44,609 bases of DNA, taken from positions 1 through 44,609 of the forward strand of contig DVJL01000022.1 of assembly GCA_018716805.1 (NCBI GenBank), written 5' to 3'. The translations under genes were made by a program, and so were the position numbers. The notes beneath the pieces are model-generated. The model searched no databases. It was not told where the DNA came from and saw nothing but the letters and a program-made list of their open reading frames with translations. Shown here piece after piece: positions 16,758 through 23,633 of the stretch (the stretch's first letter is position 1; every line of letters starts with the position of its first letter). This stretch comes from Candidatus Faecivicinus avistercoris (lineage in GTDB: Bacteria > Bacillota > Clostridia > Christensenellales > Aristaeellaceae).

Positions 16758-18635
16758 ATGAGGATTACGAAAAAGCTGTTGGCGGCGCTGCTTGCCCTCG
16801 TTTTAGCGTTGGGCGGATGTATGGCAGCGGCAGAAGAGGAAGTGCTTCCCACGCAATGGGATTTGACGGAAATTTATGCGGATGTGGACGCGTGGCAGGC
16901 GGACTATGACCGCGTCATGGAACTTATACCGCAGCATGAATCGTATCGGGGAACGCTGAATACCGCGCAGGGAATTTACGACTATTTCCAGTTTGCCTAC
17001 ATGGGCGAGCTGACGCGGCTGCAGAACCGACTTTATCTGTATGCTTATTTGGGGTATACGCTCAATCCCGCCGATTCAACCTTCAGCACGCTGCTGACGA
17101 AGCTCGATGCGATGACGAGCGAGGAAGCGCAGTACAGCGCGTTTGCAGATCCGGAAATCTATTCCCTTCCTCTGGAAACCCGGCAGGAAATTTTTGCTGA
17201 TCCCCTGCTGGAACCCTTTGCCTATGCGATGCGGCGATATGTGGATCCTGCGCGTGAGCCGTTGAGCGAGGAAGCAAACGCGGTGCTGGCCATCCTCAGT
17301 CCAACGATGGGGCAAGCCGAGAATGTGTATAATATTTTGGACGGCATTGAAGTGCCGGATCCCATGATTACCCTGCCGGACGGGACGGAAGCGGCGTTAA
17401 CCGAGGAACTTTACAATCAAATTCTTTACAGCGACGAATACGACCGGGAATTCAAGGCGCTGTGCAATCAGGTGATGTTGGAAAAGAGGGCATCTTATGC
17501 CAACACGTTTGCCGCCCTGCTGGAAATGACCGTGTCGGAAAATTGGGCCGTTGCGCAGGTCAACGGCTACGAAAGCAGCCGTGAGGCGGCGATGGATGCG
17601 TCGGATGTCGAGCCAGCCGTTTACGATTTGATGATCGAGGCTGCGCATCAGGGCGCGGCGGATTATCAGCGCTATCTCGACATACACAAGCGCGGCCTCG
17701 GGTTTGAGGTGCAGTATCCCGTCGATACCATTGACTACGTTTCCGATTATGCGGTGGAGGAAATCCCCTATGAGGATGCGGTGGAACAGGTGCGCGGGGC
17801 GCTTTCCATTCTGGGCGGGGACTATCTGGATTATTATGACCGGATCATCAGCGGCGGTCATCTGGATGTATATCCGACGGATACAAAGCTGACGGGTGCG
17901 TTTTCCTTTTCATCGGGCGAAGAATTTCTGCCGTATGTGCAGCTCAACTATCTGGGCTATTCTTCGGATGTGAGCACAATTGCGCATGAAATGGGTCACG
18001 CTATTTACAGCAGCTATTCCATGGATCATCAGGAGTCGATCTACGCGGAGGCAACAACCTTTACGCAGGAGGTGGCTTCTACGACCAATGAGCTGCTCTA
18101 TTACAGCTATATGATGGAACAGGCCGCCACGGAGGACGAACGGCTGTACTACCTGGAGAACATGTTATTCACGTTTACAGACGCCTTCTTTATACAGGCG
18201 CTGTACGCCGAATTTGAGGATGCCATGTACCAGACGGTAGAGGCGGGCGGCTCACTGGACGCTGAGGTGCTTAGCGACCTGTGGGCGGAGCTTTATCAGG
18301 AGTACCGCGGCGACACGGTTGAGACTTACCCCAGCGCCCGCTATGGATGGGCTGGCATACCGCACTTCTATTACGGCTACTATGTGTATCAATATGCCAC
18401 GTCCGTCGCCTATGCCGCTTCCATCTGCGAGCGGATTACCAGCGGCGAAGAAGGCGCTGTGGAGGACTATCTTGATTTCCTGAAGCTGGGCGCATCGCGT
18501 TCGCCGGTGGAATTGCTCGCCGTGGCGGGCGTCGATCCGCTGGATGAGGAAACCTATCAGCGGGCACTGGATTTCTTCGGCGGACTGGTAGACGAGTATG
18601 AACGCCTGGTCGACGCCAAGCTGAGTGCAGAATAA
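16758..18635 (+). CDS. pepF: M3-family oligoendopeptidase F-like protein with lipoprotein signal
   Basis: A 625-residue zinc metallopeptidase of the PepF/M3 family. The HEMGH zinc motif is at residues 410-414 (STIAHEMGHAIYS), and further conserved parts such as YAEATTFTQEVAST and the C-terminal YYVYQYATSVAYA helix are present. The N-terminus is a lipoprotein signal with lipobox LGGC ending at C21, so the enzyme is predicted to sit on the outer face of the membrane, whereas PepF enzymes are usually cytoplasmic. ATG 16758 is chosen over ATG 16737 because GGAGGAG lies nine bases before it and the signal peptide then starts normally. As last gene of the operon it likely trims peptides delivered to, or left outside, the importer. 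Confidence 0.9.
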   Translation: MRITKKLLAALLALVLALGGCMAAAEEEVLPTQWDLTEIYADVDAWQADYDRVMELIPQHESYRGTLNTAQGIYDYFQFAYMGELTRLQNRLYLYAYLGYTLNPADSTFSTLLTKLDAMTSEEAQYSAFADPEIYSLPLETRQEIFADPLLEPFAYAMRRYVDPAREPLSEEANAVLAILSPTMGQAENVYNILDGIEVPDPMITLPDGTEAALTEELYNQILYSDEYDREFKALCNQVMLEKRASYANTFAALLEMTVSENWAVAQVNGYESSREAAMDASDVEPAVYDLMIEAAHQGAADYQRYLDIHKRGLGFEVQYPVDTIDYVSDYAVEEIPYEDAVEQVRGALSILGGDYLDYYDRIISGGHLDVYPTDTKLTGAFSFSSGEEFLPYVQLNYLGYSSDVSTIAHEMGHAIYSSYSMDHQESIYAEATTFTQEVASTTNELLYYSYMMEQAATEDERLYYLENMLFTFTDAFFIQALYAEFEDAMYQTVEAGGSLDAEVLSDLWAELYQEYRGDTVETYPSARYGWAGIPHFYYGYYVYQYATSVAYAASICERITSGEEGAVEDYLDFLKLGASRSPVELLAVAGVDPLDEETYQRALDFFGGLVDEYERLVDAKLSAE

Positions 18636-18657
18636 GTGAAGAAGCTGGCTGTACTGC

Positions 18658-18978
18658 CATCGAAAAAGTAGACACTGCATTTTGATGTCTGGATGTTCTT
18701 TGTTTGGCCGCGTCGACAGAAATTCAGTTTTTTCCTCAGCTTTCAGTGTCCACCAAATGCGAAGCGCTTTGTAACGCCAGTCCCCTTTTCCGAACATTCA
18801 TTGGTACATCTTCAAACTTCATGTGAATTCTATAGTGATTGTAGAATACGACGTAGCGGTCTACTTCTGCAATCATTTTTTAGCTTTCATCTTTGGAAGC
18901 AAATGAATGCATTCACTTTTCAGACATGAGAAGAAGCTTTCGATCACGGCATTGTCGTGCGGTGATCCCGGCTTTGAC
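18658..18978 (-). pseudogene. 3' remnant of an IS3-family transposase
   Basis: Reading the - strand from the IS256 edge gives GSPHDNAVIESFFSCLKSE, the DN...E part of the IS3-family integrase core. After a one-base frameshift in an A6 run (18876-18881) it continues as MIAEVDRYVVFYNHYRIH, again IS3-like. The 5' part is missing because the IS256-family element joins here. The remaining bases towards 18658 are the degraded 3' end. The gene cannot be functional. Confidence 0.7.
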
Positions 18979-19022
18979 GGTACTGTCAAGAGTTATGCGC
19001 AAAAAAGACTGCAGGCAGCTGA
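18979..19022 (+). repeat. IS256-family left terminal inverted repeat
   Basis: GGTAC at the outer tip, TGCGCAAAAA at 18996-19005 and CAGGCAGCTGA at 19012-19022 recur in inverted order at the other end. The outer part aligns with a gap of about five bases. Confidence 0.65.
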
Positions 19023-19033
19023 AAAAAGAGTTG

Positions 19034-20220
19034 TTATGCGAAGGAGGGATCGCTGAAAGTTGCCTCCAGATGCCTCATGTTCATGTACTTCTTGTTACCC
19101 CACTGGGTGCCTGCGACATGGCGCAGGCGGGCACAGATAAGCATCAGGGCCGAATTGCCATCGGGGAAGGTACCCACAACTCTGGTGCGCCTGCGGATCT
19201 CGCGGTTCAGGCGTTCAATGACGTTGTTCGTGCGGATCCGCGTCCAGTGCTCGGGTGGGAAATCGCAGTAGGTCAGCGTCTCCTCAATGCCGTCTTCTAC
19301 TTTCTTTGCCGCCTCCTTCAGCTTCATCTCGCGCAGCTCAGCGATGACGGCTCTGGCCTTCTCGCGGGCGGCCTTCTTGCTCTCCTGGGCGTGGATTGCC
19401 TTGAGCATCTTTGCCACATGCTTGACCCTGGAACGTGGCACGACCGAAAACACGTTTCTGTAAAAGTGCACCGTACAGCGCTGGTATTTTGCGCCTGGAA
19501 AGACTTCGCCCACAGCCTCCAGCATCCCCAGACATTTGTCGCCGGCAATGAGCTTCACGCCATCCAGGCCGCGGCTCTTAAGCCACTGGAAGAAGCCGGC
19601 CCAGCTGGCCTTGTCCTCCTTCATGCCCTCCGCAGCCCCAGAACCTCTCGATAACCGTCCTCATTGACCGCAATCGCCACCAGTATGGCCACGTTTTCGT
19701 ACTCTCCTCCCCAATTCCGCTGCAGATAGATGCCATCCACGTAGACATACGGGTACTTTCCGCCCTGCAAAGGACGGTTTCGCCAGCCCTCGATGTGGAC
19801 ATACGCCTTCTTGTTCAGTTCGCTGATTGTGGCAGGTGATACCTTGCTGCCCCACAGCGCCTCCGTGATGTCCTCCACCCGGCGCACCGATACGCCTGCC
19901 AGATACATCTCAATCAGCGCTTCCTCCACGCTGCTCTCCCGACGGCGGTAGCGCTCAATGATTGCCGTCTCGAAGGATACTCCCTTCAAACGTGGAACGT
20001 GCAGTGTAACGTCGCCGGAGGTTGTGGTCAGGTTCCGGGCATAGTGCCCGCTTCGGTAGCCCTGACGCGCTTCGTTGCGTTCATAACGCGCCGCCTGCGT
20101 CAGCTTCTCCGCTTCTGCCTCCAGCAGCTCGTTCAGCGTTTCTTCTACGCTCCCTCGTACCAGCTCCTTGATTTGCCCCTTGATTACTTCCTCGTTCAGT
20201 GTTACAATCTTCTCAGACAT
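19034..20220 (-). pseudogene. IS256-family transposase with one-base frameshift
   Basis: The N-terminal frame (20220 down to 19621, 199 residues) has the Mutator/IS256 N-terminus and the first catalytic Asp in YVYVDGIYLQ. The C-terminal frame (19624 down to 19034, 196 residues) has the second Asp in IAGDKCLGML and the Glu in TNNVIERLNREIRRRTRVVG. The two meet at an ATGA overlap (19621-19624). Adding one G to the G4 run at 19636-19639 restores the family sequence VLGAAEGMKED. IS256 transposases are normally one frame, so this is a lesion or a sequencing gap; programmed slippage at the G run is less likely. All three catalytic residues remain across the two halves. Confidence 0.88.
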
Positions 20221-20265
20221 GCTCCTCAGGCTCCTTTCGAATGTTTGTGTACCAACTCCATTCTA

Positions 20266-20315
20266 TCAGCTGCCTGAATACCATCTCTATTCCTTTTTGC
20301 GCAATTTATTGTACC
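20266..20315 (-). repeat. IS256-family right terminal inverted repeat
   Basis: TCAGCTGCCTG (20266-20276), TTTTTGCGCA (20294-20303) and GTACC (20311-20315) mirror the left end. The tRNA fragment starts directly after the last base. Confidence 0.65.
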
Positions 20316-20348
20316 TTATCACAGGTTCGAGTCCTGTTGCGACCACCA
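20316..20348 (+). tRNA. 3' fragment of a tRNA gene (T-arm, acceptor strand and CCA); possible att-site remnant
   Basis: The bases fold as a complete T-arm: ACAGG (20321-20325), loop TTCGAGT (20326-20332), CCTGT (20333-20337). Then come the seven-base 3' acceptor strand TGCGACC, discriminator A and CCA (20346-20348). The D-arm, anticodon arm and 5' acceptor strand are absent; the DNA before 20316 is the IS256 end. The matching 5' strand would be GGTCGCA. Amino acid identity cannot be given without the anticodon. Such 3' tRNA pieces are typical of island attachment sites, or result from IS-mediated deletion. Confidence 0.75.
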
Positions 20349-20391
20349 GCATTCTCCGATCAGCAATGGCCGGGGATTTTTGTATGAAAAA

Positions 20392-20426
20392 ATTGCCACT
20401 GATCGCTGTTCGATCAGGGCAATTTT
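20392..20426 (+). terminator. Hairpin terminator after the tRNA fragment
   Basis: ATTGCC-A-CTGATCG pairs with CGATCAG-GGCAAT (13 bp with one bulged A, loop CTGTT), ending in a short T run. It is probably the old terminator of the truncated tRNA gene. Confidence 0.6.
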
Positions 20427-20455
20427 GCGTTTGTGGGCTTTATCTGCGATCCGGA

Positions 20456-20483
20456 TGAGCGAAGGTGTCCTCGCCTTCGCTCA
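20456..20483 (-). terminator. Hairpin after the folate/DUF1576 operon
   Basis: A perfect 10-bp stem TGAGCGAAGG / CCTTCGCTCA with an 8-nt loop lies 57 bp downstream of the DUF1576 gene on the - strand. There is no strong T run, so it may be a weak terminator or an RNA-stabilising stem. Confidence 0.45.
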
Positions 20484-20539
20484 TTCAGGCAGACGCATCC
20501 AATCCATGCGGAACGCCGCGTAAGCCGCGACCGCCGGAG

Positions 20540-21862
20540 CTATCCGTTCTTGCCGGCCCGCGCGAGCTTGCGCTCCTCCTTCGTCTTGAAGAAGTGCTCG
20601 AGGATGGGCACGAGCACGAAGCAGGTCAGACACGAGGTAAAGCCGCCGTTGTACAGGTTGAAGCCGCCGTGGATCGCCGGCGCGCTGGTCACGATGCAAT
20701 AGTGAATCATACCGGCCACGATGCCCGCGATGATGCCATAGTTGCCCGAAACCGGCGCCAGGCCGCTGGCGAAGTAGAGGCCAACGACAATCGCCTGCGC
20801 GTTGAGCGCATCCTGGCCAAAGCGGGAGGCGAGGAAGTATCCGATCATGATCGGGAACACCGTCCTCGGCGTCGCGCCGGTGCAGCAGCAGGCGAGCATG
20901 CAGAAGATCGCGCCAAACGTCGCGCCGGTGAACTTCGCGCCGATGAGGTTGTAGTACAGCACGATGAACAGGCCGTAGACGCCAAAGTTCATCACAGTGG
21001 GGCCATTGCCGTACTTCGTGCCAAAGTCGACCTGATATCCGGTATCCTTCAAAAGCGACCAGTAGCCCTTGAAGCTGTTCCCGCTAAGGATAAAGCCTAC
21101 AATGATGCACAGCACAAATACGACGATGCAGTAGACATCGACAAACGTCTTGCTCAGCCCGTCGCTCGTAATCGCCTCGATCGCCGGAGCTTCGACGCCG
21201 AGCGTGCGGTACAGCGTCGCATAGAGGAAGAAGCACCAGAAGCCCGCCGCGGCGCCCGCGTTGTAAAGGCTGTATCCCTTGTGGAAATTCTTTGCGTGCG
21301 CGCACAGCGCGGGCATCGCCACGCCGGTCGCGACGCCGATCAGCAGCGCCAGCCCAATGCCGGCGAGCGTCACGCCGCGGATTTCCGTTCCGGGGTAGCG
21401 ATACAGCATCTCGCTCGCGAGCGGGCCAAGCGCGGTCGAGAACATCGCAAAGTTCACGAATTTGGCGAACGGCTCGCGCTTAATCAGCGAATAGACAAAC
21501 GTGCCGAACATAAACGGCAGGATGTTGACGAGGTTCATGCCCCAGAAGCTGAATCCCACCGTCAGCATATAGCCGGTGACCGTCAGGCCGCTGGTCACTG
21601 CTCCGGGCAGGAACAACAGCGCGCAACACACCGTGCCGACCAGCGCCGTATTGAAAAACGCGCCGGAAATGCTGCCGATCTCGGGACGGAAGTAGTCCTT
21701 CGTCAGCTGCGCCGGGTTCGTCACGATGCGCACAAAGCCGCTGAAGATCTCGTTGAGATCCGGCGCACAGAGCGCGCCGACGTAAAATGCCAGCGTGAAG
21801 AAACACAACACGGAGCGAATCATCCAACTGCTGTTCTGCTTGCGCAGGCGATCGAGAGTCAT
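20540..21862 (-). CDS. DUF1576-family polytopic membrane protein
   Basis: A 440-residue protein with many membrane helices. LTKDYFRPEIGSISGAFFNT and FSFWGMNLVNILPFMFGTFV are the type of blocks seen in DUF1576 proteins of Firmicutes, whose function is unknown. A second half with similar features (NFGVYGLFIVLYYNLIGAKF, then TPRTVFPIMIGYFLASRFG) suggests an internally duplicated transporter-like fold. ATG 21862 is chosen because GGAGGAG is just upstream; an ATG six codons earlier overlaps that site. It lies 75 bp downstream of folD on the same strand and may be co-transcribed, which would fit a folate- or one-carbon-related solute, but nothing in the sequence proves this. Confidence 0.7.
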   Translation of the reverse strand: MTLDRLRKQNSSWMIRSVLCFFTLAFYVGALCAPDLNEIFSGFVRIVTNPAQLTKDYFRPEIGSISGAFFNTALVGTVCCALLFLPGAVTSGLTVTGYMLTVGFSFWGMNLVNILPFMFGTFVYSLIKREPFAKFVNFAMFSTALGPLASEMLYRYPGTEIRGVTLAGIGLALLIGVATGVAMPALCAHAKNFHKGYSLYNAGAAAGFWCFFLYATLYRTLGVEAPAIEAITSDGLSKTFVDVYCIVVFVLCIIVGFILSGNSFKGYWSLLKDTGYQVDFGTKYGNGPTVMNFGVYGLFIVLYYNLIGAKFTGATFGAIFCMLACCCTGATPRTVFPIMIGYFLASRFGQDALNAQAIVVGLYFASGLAPVSGNYGIIAGIVAGMIHYCIVTSAPAIHGGFNLYNGGFTSCLTCFVLVPILEHFFKTKEERKLARAGKNG

Positions 21863-21937
21863 ACGTATCTCCTCCCCCATAAAAGGCGCAGAAACCGCCC
21901 CGCAGAACGGAGTTTGCAGGGCGGTTTGTGCATTCAG

Positions 21938-22825
21938 TTACTTGCCAACCTTGCGAATCGCAGCCTCAATGACGTGACCGATCAGCACCGAAGTGGTGAC
22001 CGAGCCGACGCCGCCGGGCACCGGGGTGATCGCCTCGACGATCGGCTCGACCTCGTCGAACTTCGCGTCGCCCGCGATGGCGCCCTTGCCGCCCTTGCTG
22101 TTGACCTTCTCGGGATCCCAGTTGATCGAAACGTCGATGACCACCTGGCCGGGGCGGACGAATTCCTTCGTCAGCGAGCCCAGCACGCCCGCGGCGGACA
22201 CCAGGATGTCCGCGCCGCGCGCGATCTCGGCGGTGTTGACCGTGCGGGTGTGGCAGACGGTGACGGTCGCGTTCTTGCCCATCAGCATCATCGCGGCCGG
22301 CTTGCCGACGACCAGCGAGCGGCCGATGACGACCGCGTTCTTGCCCTTGCAGTCGATGCCGTAGTAGTCGAGGATCTCCATGCAGGCCTGCGGCGTGCAC
22401 GGCGCAAAGCCGAGGTCGTCGCGTCCCTCGAACACGCCGGCGTTGGACAGGTCGGTCATGCAGTCGACGTCCTTCGCGGGGTCGAGCTTGTTGCAGATCT
22501 CGTTCTGATCCGCCTTCAGGTGCTTCGGCAGCGGCCGGAACATCAATACGCCGTGGATCGAATCGTCGGTGTTGAGCTCCTCGATCTTGGCGATCAGCGC
22601 TTCCTTCGTGACGTCTTCCGGCAGGACGAACTTCTTCACGTCCACGCCGATCAGCTCCGCGCGCTTCGTCGCGCCGTTCTCATACGAAAGGTCGCTCGGG
22701 TTCTCGCCCACGCGGAGGATGCCCAGCGTCGGCACAATGCCCTTCGCCTTCAGCTCCGCCGCCTGCTTCTGCAGCTTTTCGTTCAGCGCGGCGGTGACTT
22801 CTTTGCCCAGTAACAGTTTCGCCAT
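21938..22825 (-). CDS. folD: Bifunctional methylene-THF dehydrogenase / methenyl-THF cyclohydrolase FolD
   Basis: The 295-residue FolD interconverts 5,10-methylene-THF, methenyl-THF and 10-formyl-THF. The catalytic pair Y48 and K54 (SYENGATKRAE), the dinucleotide-binding block GRSLVVGKPAAMML and the C-terminal TPVPGGVGSVTTSVLI are present, all diagnostic for FolD. MAKLLL at 22825 follows GGAGGG with nine-base spacing; a TTG two codons earlier is less likely. It is the third gene of the fhs-fchA-folD cluster. With FchA also present, the cyclohydrolase step is encoded twice, which is common in Clostridia. Confidence 0.95.
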   Translation of the reverse strand: MAKLLLGKEVTAALNEKLQKQAAELKAKGIVPTLGILRVGENPSDLSYENGATKRAELIGVDVKKFVLPEDVTKEALIAKIEELNTDDSIHGVLMFRPLPKHLKADQNEICNKLDPAKDVDCMTDLSNAGVFEGRDDLGFAPCTPQACMEILDYYGIDCKGKNAVVIGRSLVVGKPAAMMLMGKNATVTVCHTRTVNTAEIARGADILVSAAGVLGSLTKEFVRPGQVVIDVSINWDPEKVNSKGGKGAIAGDAKFDEVEPIVEAITPVPGGVGSVTTSVLIGHVIEAAIRKVGK

Positions 22826-22844
22826 GGTCAAACCCTCCAGACTC

Positions 22845-23462
22845 TTAGAAGAAATTGGCGCGCACGCCCGCGAAGATCTCGTCGGCCATCGCGCAGTACT
22901 TGTCCAGCATGCCGTTGGCCTTGGCGTTCATCTCCTCGGCAACCTCGCGGTTCTTCAGGCTCTTGGTGTTGATGAACACGTTGAGCGACGCGCTCTGCAG
23001 CGCCGCTTTGCAGCAGACCGCGCCGCAGCCCGCGTCCGAAACCGCCAGCCGGGAGCCCTTCGCGGCGAACACCGCGATGGCCTCGATGGCCTCGCAGCAC
23101 AGCTCCATGATCTTCATCGGAACCTGGCAGGCGACGATGGTCGCTTCCTCGAGGATGCGGTCGCGGTTCGGGTCGTCCTTCGGAATGCCATACGCCTTTG
23201 CAAGCGGCTCAAACCCGACGGCGTCGGCCGGAACCTGATCGAGCAGGTCCTTCTGCAGGCCGTCGCACTTTGCCTTCAGCGCAACGATCTCCGCCTCGAC
23301 GTCGGCGTACTTCTTCTTGCCGACCGTCAGCGAGCCGACCATGTTGCCCAGCGCAGTGCCGATCGCGCCCACGAGCGCCGCCGCGCCGCCGCCGCCCGGG
23401 ACAGGCGCGTTGGAGGCCAGCACTTCCACAAATTCCCTGCAAGATTTCTGGGTAAAATCCAT
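22845..23462 (-). CDS. fchA: Methenyltetrahydrofolate cyclohydrolase / cyclodeaminase-family protein FchA
   Basis: A 205-residue all-helical protein of the formimidoyl-THF cyclodeaminase family. The N-terminal glycine-rich block ASNAPVPGGGGAAALVGAIG and the length (about 205-210 in clostridial FchA) identify it. It hydrolyses methenyl-THF to 10-formyl-THF or releases ammonia from formimino-THF; between fhs and folD the former is more likely. The start at 23462 (second of two close ATG codons) has AGGAG seven bases upstream; the first ATG at 23468 is too close to that site. It ends 19 bp before folD. Confidence 0.92.
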   Translation of the reverse strand: MDFTQKSCREFVEVLASNAPVPGGGGAAALVGAIGTALGNMVGSLTVGKKKYADVEAEIVALKAKCDGLQKDLLDQVPADAVGFEPLAKAYGIPKDDPNRDRILEEATIVACQVPMKIMELCCEAIEAIAVFAAKGSRLAVSDAGCGAVCCKAALQSASLNVFINTKSLKNREVAEEMNAKANGMLDKYCAMADEIFAGVRANFF

Positions 23463-23551
23463 ATTCATTCTCCTTCGGCGGCCCGCAAGCCGCGTTTGCT
23501 CGGCGCACCCGCCGTCCGGCCTTCGCCGGCTTGGCGGCTGACCTATCCGAA

Positions 23552-23579
23552 ATATGGGTGACATTTCTGTCACCCATAT
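23552..23579. promoter_or_regulatory. Perfect 12-bp dyad in the fhs-fchA spacer
   Basis: ATATGGGTGACA, loop TTTC, TGTCACCCATAT. The dyad is exact over 24 paired bases and lies 90 bp upstream of fchA, within a 171-bp gap inside an otherwise tight operon. It may be an RNA stem that sets relative expression, or a protein-binding site. Confidence 0.6.
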
Positions 23580-23591
23580 CGCGCAATCGCC

Positions 23592-23622
23592 CCGCGGGGA
23601 GGCGCAACAGCGCACCCCGCGG
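23592..23622 (-). terminator. GC-rich hairpin just after fhs
   Basis: CCGCGGGG (23592-23599) pairs with CCCCGCGG (23615-23622) over a 15-nt loop, starting 12 bp after the fhs stop. With no T run after it on the - strand, it is more likely an attenuating or stabilising stem than a full terminator. Confidence 0.5.
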
Positions 23623-23633
23623 AGGATATTTTT

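Larger units (their letters stand above)
18979..20315 (-). mobile_element. IS256-family insertion sequence
   Basis: The element is about 1337 bp, a normal IS256 size. The left end reads GGTACTGTCAAGAGTTATGC then GCAAAAAAG. The right end, read inward on the - strand, is GGTACAATAAATTGCGCAAAA. Both ends share GGTAC, TGCGCAAAAA and further in CAGGCAGCTGA. The bases outside (GCTTTGAC left, TTATCACA right) do not form a target duplication, so one side has been changed by deletion or recombination after insertion. Confidence 0.75.

Noticed and set aside
19621..19624. Programmed translational coupling (ATGA) between two transposase genes
   Set aside because: IS256 transposases are single-frame proteins, and adding one G at 19636-19639 restores the family sequence exactly, so a lesion or base-call gap is the simpler reading.
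20465..22813. 782-residue open frame on the + strand opposite DUF1576 and folD
   Set aside because: It is antisense to two clear genes, has a His/Arg/Ala/Asp-rich composition typical of the complement of GC-rich codons, and has no ribosome site or known motif.
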